From: Pseudomonadota bacterium
Lineage (GTDB): Bacteria > Myxococcota_A > Polyangia > Polyangiales > JAKSBK01
Assembly: GCA_022361155.1 (NCBI GenBank)
Contig: JAKSBK010000162.1
Coordinates: 1-40,214, forward strand
Length of the DNA: 40,214 bases
Direction of reading: 5' to 3'
Shown here: positions 25,139 through 34,167 of the stretch, in pieces
Layout: each line of letters begins with the position of its first letter
How positions within the stretch are numbered: position 1 is the first letter of the stretch
Notes under the pieces: generated by a model
What the model was told of the DNA's origin: nothing
What the model saw: only the letters and a program-made list of their open reading frames with translations
Databases searched by the model: none
Position numbers and translations under genes: made by a program

Positions 25139-26788
25139 TTAGCTCGCTCCGACCGGGCTGCCGGCCTTGGCTTCTTTGCGCACGAGCGAGGAAAGCGGGT
25201 GATGCGTGCTGTTGGCCAGGTGGTCCTTGGAACGCGACACCACCTTGCCGCCACCGCGTGCGTAGTCCGCTTCGAAATCGTGCAGGCGCTCGTTGACGGT
25301 GTGGTCGACCAGATGCACCTCCCCATAGTCGAGCACGATGGTCTGCCCTCGGGGCACGGCCAGGAGCTTGCCCTGTATGCCCATGAAGTTACCGAAGTTC
25401 AGGGCGCGCTTGAGCTTGATCACGTGCGTGTCGGCAGCTTCCTGTGCGACCTCGACATCGGCCTTGAACAGGTTGCCCACAGAGCAGCCTTTGATGATGT
25501 TGGTGATCAGACCGCAGACGATGCCCACGAGCACGCCCATCAGCAGGTCCTCGAACACCACGACCAACATGGTGATGGTCATGTAGAGGAACTCTTCTTT
25601 ACCCAAATGCAGGGCGTGGACGAACTCCTTGGGGTGCGCGAGCCGGAAACCGATCACGCACAGGACACCGGCCAGTGCAGCTTTGGGAATATTCTCGAGC
25701 AGCGGGGATGCGAACGCGACACAGAGCAGCAGCAGGGTGCCGTGGAAGAAGTTCGCCCAGCGGGTGCGGGCACCGTTCTGGATGTTGGCCGCGCTACGAA
25801 CCACCTCTGCGATCATGGGCAGACCGCCGATCATGCTGGAAAGCGCGTTACCCACGCCTTTGCCTACCAGCTCGAGCTTCATGCTGGAGGTGCGTTTCCA
25901 CGGGTCGAGCTTGTCGACCGCTGCAGCGGTCAGGAGCGACTCGAGGCTGTTGACGAACAGGTACATGAAGGACCACTTGGCCAATTTGCCCATGGGAGCG
26001 CCGAAGTCGGGCGCCGTGAAGCCGGCCAAAAAGCTCTCCGGCAAGTCGACGAGGTAACCCTTCCCGTCCGCGTCGGTCATCTTGTCCACGCCCAGGGTCA
26101 TCGACAGGGCCACCGTGACGAGCACGGCTACCAGGGCCGCCGGAAGAATTTTTGCGACGGCCTTCATCATGGGCCAAAACACCGTGATTATCACGGCGAT
26201 ACCACCCAAGAGCGCCACCGGCGCCACCATCTCGCCGAACGCCGGGACGATCTTGAGGACCGTCTGGTGCATGGGCGTGGACGGGGTCTTCAACCCCAAC
26301 GCCACAAAGACCTGTTTGACCATGATGATGACGCCGATGCCGGCCAGCATGCCGTGCACCACCGATAGCGGGAAGAACGCGGTGAGCTTGCCCGCGTTCA
26401 TGAACCCGAGAACAATCTGGCAAAAGCCGCAGATGGCACCCGCGGCCAGGGCGTACCGGAAGCCGGCCTGGATATCACCCTGGCCCATGTCTTCGACGGC
26501 GCCTAGGGTGATCGCGATCAGGCCCGCGGCGGGACCGTTGATGGTCACGTACGAGCCGCTGACTAGCGAGATCACCATCCCGCCGAGGAAGCCGGCGATG
26601 ATGCCCGCCATGGCCGGCGCGTTCGAGGCCAGCGCGATGCCGATGCACAGCGGCAACGCGATCAAGAAGATCACGATGCCGGAAACCAGGTCCGACTTCC
26701 AGTTCTCGATCAGGCCCGGAATCCAGTCCTTGGGGACCGGTCCGACGTCTGCCTCGCCCCCGGTTGCTTGAGCGTTGTCTGATGCCAT
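25139..26788 (-). CDS. SulP-family anion transporter with STAS domain, probable bicarbonate importer
   Basis: A 549-residue SLC26/SulP protein. The signature SYVTINGPAAGLIAITLG is near residue 80, and the 12-14 membrane helices are followed by a C-terminal STAS domain (about residues 445-530) with IVLDYGEVHLVDH in place of the usual LDxSxVxxIDxTG loop. The subgroup includes bicarbonate:Na+ symporters such as BicA and also sulfate carriers; substrate cannot be read from sequence alone. Its place at the head of an operon with dabA argues for bicarbonate. The start was set at ATG 26788, with GAGGGG eight bases before; a GTG sits directly upstream. The first residues are hydrophilic, then KDWIPGLIENWKSD leads into TM1, typical of SulP. 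Confidence 0.9.
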   Translation of the reverse strand: MASDNAQATGGEADVGPVPKDWIPGLIENWKSDLVSGIVIFLIALPLCIGIALASNAPAMAGIIAGFLGGMVISLVSGSYVTINGPAAGLIAITLGAVEDMGQGDIQAGFRYALAAGAICGFCQIVLGFMNAGKLTAFFPLSVVHGMLAGIGVIIMVKQVFVALGLKTPSTPMHQTVLKIVPAFGEMVAPVALLGGIAVIITVFWPMMKAVAKILPAALVAVLVTVALSMTLGVDKMTDADGKGYLVDLPESFLAGFTAPDFGAPMGKLAKWSFMYLFVNSLESLLTAAAVDKLDPWKRTSSMKLELVGKGVGNALSSMIGGLPMIAEVVRSAANIQNGARTRWANFFHGTLLLLCVAFASPLLENIPKAALAGVLCVIGFRLAHPKEFVHALHLGKEEFLYMTITMLVVVFEDLLMGVLVGIVCGLITNIIKGCSVGNLFKADVEVAQEAADTHVIKLKRALNFGNFMGIQGKLLAVPRGQTIVLDYGEVHLVDHTVNERLHDFEADYARGGGKVVSRSKDHLANSTHHPLSSLVRKEAKAGSPVGAS

Positions 26789-27666
26789 CACGAACCCCTC
26801 GGCCCTGCAATCAATCCTGTTTCACCACAGAGTAAGGGCCGGTCGGACTCCATGGCCGGGAGAGTGTCATCACGAAACGACCAGCGTGTCAACCGGCCTG
26901 TACGCGCATTGCCGCGCGCAAAAAAGACCGCTGCTCTCCTTCCTCGGGTCCAAGAATTTCCCGGGCCGCGAGAGTGCGCAGGCAGCGTGCATGGACCCCG
27001 TTGCTCACGTTGTTCACCCGGTGTACGCAATCTCGGGCGTGACCTGGCACGGCAAACCGCTTGCCGGACAGGGGCACGCGTTCAGCTACACAAGTAAAGG
27101 GCGCCGGCGGAAGCGCGAAGACCAAACCGCAGCGGCCGGGCCGCCGACTCAGCAATGGGCAACTGCTGTTTCAGCGAGCTCCGCCGGCTATAGTACCCCA
27201 ACTCTGCCGGAACGCATTCTCTTTTTGATTTGCCTGATTGTTTGTTGGGTCGTAGCCGGCTGCGCAGCGAAATGCATAGTGTACGTTTTCTGCCTAACCT
27301 GAAGCTGGAGCCCAGCGGGGCTTCACCGTCAGCGAAATTGGATACCCCGTCGCGGCTCGTGGTGCTCGTTCGCCTGGTAGTCCTCTATTATTAGGTATGC
27401 AGCTGTATCGTCCTGCAAATCGGCCAGAAAATGGGGCAGCGGCATTGAACCGGCACGCGGCGTCATCCGCCACGATCCGACCGCTGGACGATTCCTGCGC
27501 TCGGAGCCGCGAACCCCGACGCCCTTTGCGCACGGAAAGCTGGCTCTTTGATACGCGTGCGCGTCTGTACAGGTGCGGGTTCCCAGGGCGCGCACGCAGT
27601 CTGCGCCGCCTACCACCTCGGCTCTGCGACCTCTGCTCTGCGACCTCTGCTCTGCGCCTCGGCCGG
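26789..27666. other. long intergenic region upstream of the SulP-dabA operon
   Basis: Nearly 900 bases hold no gene I can support. The part nearest the operon is GC-rich. The stretch 27180-27300 is more AT-rich and on the minus strand contains TACTAT and ACACTAT hexamers that could serve as -10 boxes, but no convincing -35 partner. The operon promoter and any CO2-responsive operator are expected here. A potential reading frame 26775-27302 on the plus strand has a hydrophobic end but no ribosome-binding site or recognisable sequence. Confidence 0.5.
27621..27662 (+). repeat. three 14-bp tandem repeats just 3' of tRNA-Gly
   Basis: The unit gctctgcgacctct occurs exactly twice (27621-27634, 27635-27648), followed by a degenerate third copy ending 27662, five bases from the tRNA 3' end. 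It is probably replication slippage. No adjacent integrase or att-like duplication is seen. Confidence 0.75.
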
Positions 27667-27738
<72 letters not shown>

Positions 27739-27961
27739 AGGGGAGCACTCAAAAAGGAACCAGTGGATAGAGCATGGGGTTTGGTGTGTCAACCGGGGCT
27801 GCGCCCGCCATCGTGCCCGCTCGGGCGCGGCCGTCCGCGTGCGAGCCATGGCTTCAGCTAGCTGGCATCGGCGCCTCGAAGCTGGTGGCCGATGGTGCCT
27901 AGGGGCCTCGCCAGCGGCGCCCGGCCATCGCCGGAAAACACGAGCTATTCTTCTATGGGCC

Positions 27962-29440
27962 CTAATGGTAGCGGATACCGTCGGCCGGCAGCAGCTTCGC
28001 GGCCCACCAGCTCGGGATCAGCGTCGCAGTGACGCATATGCCAAGGGAGACCAAGACCGTGAACGAAAACTCGACGGCGCTCGTGCGCACCGGCAAGTGG
28101 TCGATGAGGTAGACTTTGGGGTCCAGAGGAAACTCGAACGCCGAAAGGTAGGCGCAGATTCCTCCCCCAAGCGCGAGGCCCGCGGTGGTGCCCACCAGGC
28201 CGATCACCGTGCCTTGGGCCAAGAAGATGCTGAGAATAGCCCCGTCCTTGGCACCCATGGCCTTGAGGATGGAGATCTCCCTTCGCTTTTCGAGCACGAT
28301 CATGATCAGGGTCGCAATGACGTTGAAGGCCGCCACGAAGATGATGGTAGCGATGACCAGACTGAGCATGATCTTCTGGATTTCAAGTGCCGTGAACAGG
28401 TTGTGGTTGAGCTCCTGCCAGTCCATCGTGTGAAAGGGCGCACCCCCCATGTCGAGCTCGAGCTGGCGTGCCAATTCGCGAGCTTTGGACAGGTCGTGCA
28501 GTCGGATCTCGACACCCGTGACGGTATCTCCCTGGTCGTGAAACGCTTGTGCCTCGTAGAGATCGACGTAGACGAGGCGGGCGTCGTATTCCTGGAAGCC
28601 GGCTTCGAATATTCCGACCACCTGGAAATCTCTCGAGCTGGGGCTCCCACCACCCGCTCGCCATAGGCGCGTATCGAGACCGGAGAGCGGAGAGATGATC
28701 TTGACCCGATCGCCAAGGCGTATACTGATATTGTTGGCGAGCGTGCGACCCACGACGATTCCAGGCAGCGGCCCTGCCTTCGCTTCGGCGTCGCGCTGCT
28801 GCGCCTCGAAAATCCGGGCTTCCTCGACGTCGGTGGGCAGCTCACCCAGGCTCAGCTCGGCGAGAGCCGCCTCCACCGCCTCGGGGCTCGGCACCTTGGC
28901 AAGACGCTCGGCGCCGACCCGATCGACCACCAGCTCGTCGAGCGCTTGGTCGAACTCGGGCTCCGGTGATGCGGTCTGAGCTCGGTCATCGATCCGGGTC
29001 GACGCAGGTCGTGCGGAGGGCAACCTCAAGCCCACCAGGCTTCCCTCCACGAGCTGTGCAGGCAAATCGAGCACCCGCTGCATCTGCTCCGGATCGACCC
29101 CCTTGACGAGGACGCCCGAGAGACGATCACCTTTGGCCAACATCATGTCGTTGATGATGAACGGCGATGCTCCGGCCACCTGCTTCTTCCGGCTCGCTTT
29201 TGCGATCACCTCCCGGTATTCCGCGAAGTCGAGTCCATACTTGAGCACCAGCGCATGCGCGTTGACACCGAGTACCTTGTTTTGAAACTCGCGCTGAAAC
29301 CCCGACGTAATCGACATCACGGCAAGCAGGGCGGCGACGCCTAGCGCTACGCCCGTAACCGCGATGACCGTGATGACCGACACCGTCGCTCGTTTCTTCG
29401 AGCGCAGGTAGCGGATGCCGACCTTCAGCGCGTACGACAC
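27962..29440 (-). CDS. LolC/LolE-family lipoprotein-release ABC permease
   Basis: A 492-residue MacB/LolE-type permease expected to extract lipoproteins from the inner membrane for delivery to the outer membrane. The N-terminus reads KVGIRYLRSKKRATVSVITVIAVTG in LolC/E style (TM1). Three further helices sit in the C-terminal half (FNVIATLIMIVLEKRREISI, then ATTAGL-type and C-terminal helices). The periplasmic domain carries an extra hydrophilic segment of about 85 residues (roughly 138-222), rich in Glu, Ala and Asp. No LolD ATPase gene lies in the window. The start is a GTG; the ribosome-binding site is weak. Confidence 0.88.
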   Translation of the reverse strand: MSYALKVGIRYLRSKKRATVSVITVIAVTGVALGVAALLAVMSITSGFQREFQNKVLGVNAHALVLKYGLDFAEYREVIAKASRKKQVAGASPFIINDMMLAKGDRLSGVLVKGVDPEQMQRVLDLPAQLVEGSLVGLRLPSARPASTRIDDRAQTASPEPEFDQALDELVVDRVGAERLAKVPSPEAVEAALAELSLGELPTDVEEARIFEAQQRDAEAKAGPLPGIVVGRTLANNISIRLGDRVKIISPLSGLDTRLWRAGGGSPSSRDFQVVGIFEAGFQEYDARLVYVDLYEAQAFHDQGDTVTGVEIRLHDLSKARELARQLELDMGGAPFHTMDWQELNHNLFTALEIQKIMLSLVIATIIFVAAFNVIATLIMIVLEKRREISILKAMGAKDGAILSIFLAQGTVIGLVGTTAGLALGGGICAYLSAFEFPLDPKVYLIDHLPVRTSAVEFSFTVLVSLGICVTATLIPSWWAAKLLPADGIRYH

Positions 29441-29531
29441 CTGCGGGCCTGTATCATGAGGGTGCGTCCGACAGCAACGTCGCGGCCGCCGCCGGTGTGC
29501 CGGTTCGACGCCTCGGAGCTATAGTAAGAGG

Positions 29532-31178
29532 GTGCCTTCGCGCTTGCTCTTATCAACCGCCGTAGCGGGGTGGATCGCCGGCTGCACCGCAACCGAGGCC
29601 GGCACCGCTCGGGAGCTTCCCGACCCTAGCTCGCCGATCGCCCGAGATGCGTTCCTTCGCACCGACGCCAGCTCTTTGCGGGTTGCCACCGGGCAGGTGG
29701 CCTTATTCGAAGCTCGCTACGTCTCGAACGCCGGCCTTCCTCTTGCGGACGAGCCAGTTCGTTTCGCGTTGATAGGTGACAGTGGTGACAGCAGCCTGAC
29801 GTTTCTCGACTGGAAGAGCGACAAGGACGGCCGCATCGTCAACGGCCTACGCGCCGGTCACCAAGCCGCCGATTTCCAGATCCGAATCACTGCGACACGG
29901 GCCGAGGCCGCTTTCGTCGACGTCGAGGTGGCCGAAACCGGCTTCGGCAACTTGCATGTGCGGATCACGCAGAGCAAACGTCGGGCCCCAGACCATTGGA
30001 CGGTCGCTGCGTATCGGGACAGCGACTGCGGTTCGCTCGATAACTCGACCGAAACCCGTGCCGTGAGCCTGTCGCCTGGGGACGGGGAGGCCGTGTTGGT
30101 GGCGCTGCCCGCAGGTGCGCAATACGCCGTGGAGGTGAAAGCTTGGGGCGCCGCGGACACGCTGCTGAGCCACGGATGCTCGGATGCGATCGATCTACCG
30201 CGCGAGGTGGACACCACGGTGACCGTAGCCACCCGGGACGAGCCGATAGACAGCAAAGGCGTCTACCAGGTGGAGCTGGAGTGCAGCACCCCGCGACTCG
30301 CCGACCATCTTGCGCGCTACGGGCACAGCGCGGCCGCGCAGCAACTCGCTGCCGGCCGGCCGCCCGCGCGCGCCGAGGCCTCGATTCTCCTGGATGCGCT
30401 GGAGTCGACCTTGACGGAGATCGGGCATCCCTCCGATCTCGACGCGCTGGTCAGGGAGCGGCAGAGCCGCGATCTGGATTCGAAACTGCAGGCGGCGCTC
30501 GGCGCCCGGCAACAGGGGGTAGAGGCGGCGCTCGCGTTTGCGCTGGATCGGGCACAGGAGGCGCTCAGCGAGATCACACTCTCCTCGAGGCTGCAAGTCA
30601 CGCCCGCTCCGAGCCACGACCGGTGGACGCTGCGCTGGGAACCTCAGACGCTTCGCGTGCCGCCGTCCGATTCGACTGCGAGCGCACAGGTCGCCGTGCC
30701 AGCGGCGGTAGTGACCGCGGACAGCACGGCACGCCCGTCGTTGGACCTCATCGAAATGGGGGAGCTCACGCTAGGGCTCGCCTTTGGCGCCCTGGCGACC
30801 CAGGTGACGGCCGGCGTGCTGGGTGTGCACGCACCCCGGAGCCTCGCGCAGAGCCTCCGCCAGCGGCTCGGCTGCGGCACGCTGCACGAGCACCTGACCC
30901 AAAGGGCCTTGTTCATGGCTTGCGACGCGATGTGCCTCAGAGCTGCCTGCCGCGATGTGCAGGCGCGACTGGAAGCTGCGCTCGCCCAAGCCTGGAATCG
31001 CCTCGACCGGCAAGGCCATTCCACAACGCTGCGGGGGGATTGGCTGGTCAACGATACGGACGGCGATCTGGTGGGCGACGAGCTGCTGAGCGACGAATTT
31101 GTCGGTGCCTGGGGGCCCGCCGGAGCGGGCTGGCTCAACTGTCAAGCGCGGGCAATGAGGGCGCCTGCGGGCCGCTGA
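29532..31178 (+). CDS. unknown lipoprotein with Ig-like N-terminal domain
   Basis: A 548-residue protein with a good lipoprotein signal (hydrophobic LLLSTAVAGWIAG, lipobox Cys18). Residues about 48-135 look like a bacterial Ig-like (Big-1-type) fold: the pattern VATGQVALFEARYVSNAGLP and later DKDGRIVNGLRAG resembles invasin-type domains. The middle is Ala/Asp/Leu-rich and helical. The C-terminal part has several Cys (CGTLHEH, FMACDAMCLRAACRD) and ends WLNCQARAMR. I do not recognise the family; such mosaic lipoproteins are frequent in myxobacteria. The GTG start is not certain because the AAGAGG stands too close to it. It converges on and overlaps the next gene by 44 bases. Confidence 0.7.
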   Translation: MPSRLLLSTAVAGWIAGCTATEAGTARELPDPSSPIARDAFLRTDASSLRVATGQVALFEARYVSNAGLPLADEPVRFALIGDSGDSSLTFLDWKSDKDGRIVNGLRAGHQAADFQIRITATRAEAAFVDVEVAETGFGNLHVRITQSKRRAPDHWTVAAYRDSDCGSLDNSTETRAVSLSPGDGEAVLVALPAGAQYAVEVKAWGAADTLLSHGCSDAIDLPREVDTTVTVATRDEPIDSKGVYQVELECSTPRLADHLARYGHSAAAQQLAAGRPPARAEASILLDALESTLTEIGHPSDLDALVRERQSRDLDSKLQAALGARQQGVEAALAFALDRAQEALSEITLSSRLQVTPAPSHDRWTLRWEPQTLRVPPSDSTASAQVAVPAAVVTADSTARPSLDLIEMGELTLGLAFGALATQVTAGVLGVHAPRSLAQSLRQRLGCGTLHEHLTQRALFMACDAMCLRAACRDVQARLEAALAQAWNRLDRQGHSTTLRGDWLVNDTDGDLVGDELLSDEFVGAWGPAGAGWLNCQARAMRAPAGR

Positions 31179-31641
31179 GAGCTCGCTCGTCATCCTCGAT
31201 CTCCAGGCGCTTTTCGTGTGCTCTGCGCTCGGCAGCAGCCTGAAGCTGGATCCGGCGCTCGATGACCTGCTCATCCGCAAGGGCCAGCTGCAAACGCTCG
31301 CGTGCGCGTTCCACCTCGGCGTAGCAGGCTCGAACGGCGGCGAGATGGTGCTCGAATGCCCAGTATTTGCCTCGGAGCTGCGAACGCAGCTGCTCCCTGT
31401 GGGCCGCTCCCATCTGCAGCCACTGGGCCCTTACGGTGGCGTCGGGTGTGGGGCGATAAAGCAGCGAGTGCTCCATGCGAAGCCGGGCCTCGAGCTGGTC
31501 CGCCGCGAGACGCAGGCACTGCTGGGCCCTCGCGAGGGCGCTCCGGCATCCCTCGAGCTCCTGGCTCGAGCGATCGGTTGCGCCTGCGCGCAACAGCCTT
31601 GCCGCACGGAGAGCGGCCGGCGCCAACGAATCCTGTGCCAT
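31135..31641 (-). CDS. small coiled-coil protein, FliJ/YscO-like in character
   Basis: A 168-residue, almost entirely helical, Ala/Arg/Glu/Leu-rich protein with heptad-like runs and no signal peptide. ATG 31641 has AAGGA seven bases upstream; a longer reading to 31749 adds an implausible leader. Composition, length and the pattern of two long antiparallel helices with a C-terminal RRAHEKRLEIEDDE resemble FliJ/YscO stalk proteins of flagellar and type III secretion systems, but no other such gene is near, so the relation is only a suggestion. Its 3' end overlaps the lipoprotein gene by 44 bases in antisense. It diverges from the transglycosylase gene across 93 bases. Confidence 0.6.
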   Translation of the reverse strand: MAQDSLAPAALRAARLLRAGATDRSSQELEGCRSALARAQQCLRLAADQLEARLRMEHSLLYRPTPDATVRAQWLQMGAAHREQLRSQLRGKYWAFEHHLAAVRACYAEVERARERLQLALADEQVIERRIQLQAAAERRAHEKRLEIEDDERALSGPQAPSLPALDS

Positions 31642-31734
31642 GACCGATCCTTGATGCGATCGAGTGCCCGGACGCCGGGAGCCACTAGCGCCCGGAATTT
31701 GCGTTGGCCCAAGCGTGTACATAGTCTCAAAGGG

Positions 31735-34044
31735 ATGGGCCGGAAGCAAGTTCTTGTGCCTGGCACGGGCGCTGCTCTGTTGGTGTTGGTGTTGGTGTTG
31801 GCATCGCTGGGCATCGGAAAGGCTGTGCCCGCGACGGCGGACCGTCCGGCCTTAGGCTCACCGCTCCTCGTTAGAGCGCTCGCCAAAAGGCCGCTGCACC
31901 CTCGTGCGGGCAGCCCAGAGCAGCGTGTTCGAGCAGCATGGTTGCGGGGGGATGCACAAGAAGCACTCAAGCTCGCCCAGTCGCGGCTCAAGCGCGCTAG
32001 CGCAGCCGAAGCCGTGCGTCTGAACTGGCTGGCGGCACGCAATGCCGACGACGCGCAGCAGCGAGCAAGGCACTTGGCTCGCGTGATCCGAAGCGGTCAT
32101 GAGCTGTCTCGTTGGGCGCGTCTGCTCCGGGCCGAAGCCCTGCTCGAATCGGACCCGAAGACCGCGCGCGGTGAAAGCAAGACGCTGACCGACGACTGGG
32201 CTGGAGCTGCCAGGGCCCGCAAGCTGTACGCTCTGGCTTTGCACGATGCGGGTGAGGCAGAGCGCGCACTGCCTTTGCTCGAACGACTCAACCAAGAGCG
32301 GCGTGCCGCGGTGCCAGCGCTCGACGTAACGCTACGGCTCGCCCAAACCCTCGGCGCGCAGGACGACCTGTCGGCGGTGCGACGGGCCGTCGACCTTTAC
32401 CGAACGCTCGGCAGCCGCACGCCCATCCGGTCGCATGCCGCAGTTGCGGAACAGAAGATCCGCGAGCTGCTCACGCGCCTGCCGGCGCAAGAGCGGCGAC
32501 GCTACGAGCATCCCACGATCGAAGACGCCTTCGCGCGCGCAACGGCGCTGTTTCGGGCGCGCCGCTACGAAGCGGCCGGCGAGGCGTACGCGGCACTGCT
32601 CGAGCGTGTCCATGACGACGACGCACTGACTTGCAAGGTCCGTCTGGAGCAGGGCCGCGTCCTGCTGCGGCTGCGAAAGCGGGAGCAGGCGGCCGCCCTG
32701 ATGACAGGGATCGCCGACAGCTGCGCTTCGGACGAGATCAAGGCCTGGGCTCGCTACTACGCCGGCCGTGCCTACTACCGGACGGGCCAGCACGACGCCG
32801 CACTAAGGCAGCTTGCGCAGCTGGGTGCCAAACAGCACCGACTCGCGGACGACGCGCTCTATATCAGCGCCCGCATCGCCTTCGACGACGGCGACGAGGC
32901 CGGTGGGGGGCGTTTCCTGACCGAGCTGCTCGAACACCATCCCGAGGGCGACATGTGCGGCCAGGCGCGTTTCGCGCTCGCCTGGCAGGACGTCAAGGCG
33001 CACCGGCTCGAAGAGGCCCTCCGGCACTTTGATGAGGCGCTCGGGGCGGCCACGCTGCTCGAGGCCAACCGAGCCCGGCTGCTTTACTGGCGGGCTCGGA
33101 CGCTCAGCTGGACGGGTCGCGCCGCCAGGGCTCGCGAGGACTACGAGTGGCTCGTACGAAACCGCCCCTTGAGCTACTACGCGCAGCAAGCGCTCGGGCG
33201 GCTCGAGGAAATCGCACCCAAGGTGGCCCGGGAGCTACGCGCGCAGTTGAAGCAGACCAGGGGGGTAATCCAAGTACGACCCACGGCGGGGTCCGTCACA
33301 CGCACGCCCGCGTTCAAGAGGGCGTTGGCGCTGCTGCGGGTGGGGGAGTTCGCATTGGCCGGGGCGGAGTTCTCGTGGCTCGGAATGACCGGCGCCAGCT
33401 CGGAGCCGCAGACGCTGCGCTATGTGGCGGGCCTGCTGCACGACGCGGGCGCCTACGCGCAGGCCAGCCGCCTGGTACGCAGCCGGCTGGGCGCTTTTCG
33501 GCATGCGCCCATGGACAGCGAGGCGCTCGCGCTGTGGCGAATCGCCTATCCCAAGGCCTATGCACCGCTCATCGAGCACGTGGCCGACAAGAGCAGCGTT
33601 CCGGCCAGCTTCCTGCGGGCCGTGGTTCGGGAGGAGAGCCGATTCAACCCGTCAGCCGTATCGCGTGCGCGCGCCTACGGCCTGATTCAGCTCATCGGCC
33701 CCACGGCCCGCACCTACGGTCGCCAGCTCGGGCTTCCCAGCAACCCCGCGGCGCTGCGGGTGCCCGAGATCAACCTGCGCATCGGCGCGCGGTTCATCTC
33801 CCAGCTGTGGCAACGTTACGCGCGCAACCCCGCCGTGGTCCCGTCGGCGTACAACGCCGGTCCCGGCGCGGCCGAACGCTGGCTGCGGCAACGCCCGCAA
33901 CGCGCGCTGGATGAGTGGATCGAGGAGATCCCCTACCTCGAGACACGCCGCTACACCAAGCGGGTGCTGGCCAGCTGGAGCGCCTACACCTGGCTCGACA
34001 CCGGGCGGCTGCCACGGCTGAGCAGGACGCTGCCGCAGCTGTAG
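31735..34044 (+). CDS. Slt-type soluble lytic murein transglycosylase with TPR-like helical region
   Basis: A 769-residue exported enzyme that cleaves the glycan backbone of peptidoglycan with formation of 1,6-anhydro-MurNAc. A hydrophobic N-terminal segment (residues about 12-31) acts as signal or anchor. A long helical superhelix of TPR-like repeats fills about residues 50-570. The C-terminal GH23 domain has Glu634 (REESRFNP) as catalytic acid, GLIQLIGPTA, and AYNAGPGAAERWL. Length and architecture match Slt70 with an expanded helical region. The ATG at 31735 has a purine run (AAAGGG) immediately upstream, too close to be ideal; start confidence is moderate. Confidence 0.9.
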   Translation: MGRKQVLVPGTGAALLVLVLVLASLGIGKAVPATADRPALGSPLLVRALAKRPLHPRAGSPEQRVRAAWLRGDAQEALKLAQSRLKRASAAEAVRLNWLAARNADDAQQRARHLARVIRSGHELSRWARLLRAEALLESDPKTARGESKTLTDDWAGAARARKLYALALHDAGEAERALPLLERLNQERRAAVPALDVTLRLAQTLGAQDDLSAVRRAVDLYRTLGSRTPIRSHAAVAEQKIRELLTRLPAQERRRYEHPTIEDAFARATALFRARRYEAAGEAYAALLERVHDDDALTCKVRLEQGRVLLRLRKREQAAALMTGIADSCASDEIKAWARYYAGRAYYRTGQHDAALRQLAQLGAKQHRLADDALYISARIAFDDGDEAGGGRFLTELLEHHPEGDMCGQARFALAWQDVKAHRLEEALRHFDEALGAATLLEANRARLLYWRARTLSWTGRAARAREDYEWLVRNRPLSYYAQQALGRLEEIAPKVARELRAQLKQTRGVIQVRPTAGSVTRTPAFKRALALLRVGEFALAGAEFSWLGMTGASSEPQTLRYVAGLLHDAGAYAQASRLVRSRLGAFRHAPMDSEALALWRIAYPKAYAPLIEHVADKSSVPASFLRAVVREESRFNPSAVSRARAYGLIQLIGPTARTYGRQLGLPSNPAALRVPEINLRIGARFISQLWQRYARNPAVVPSAYNAGPGAAERWLRQRPQRALDEWIEEIPYLETRRYTKRVLASWSAYTWLDTGRLPRLSRTLPQL

Positions 34045-34167
34045 CAGGTTGCCGGTGCAAGAGTACGGGAGGTTCTCGCCCGCGCAGGCCAGGCTCTCTC
34101 GCTCGAAGGCTAGCCGAGCGTGGTGCCAAAGATGCCGGAGCTCATAGGATTCAAACCGGTCGGCGCG

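Noticed and set aside
26775-27302. A 175-residue plus-strand frame with a hydrophobic C-terminus
   Set aside because: It starts inside the SulP 5' end, has no ribosome-binding site and shows no recognisable sequence.
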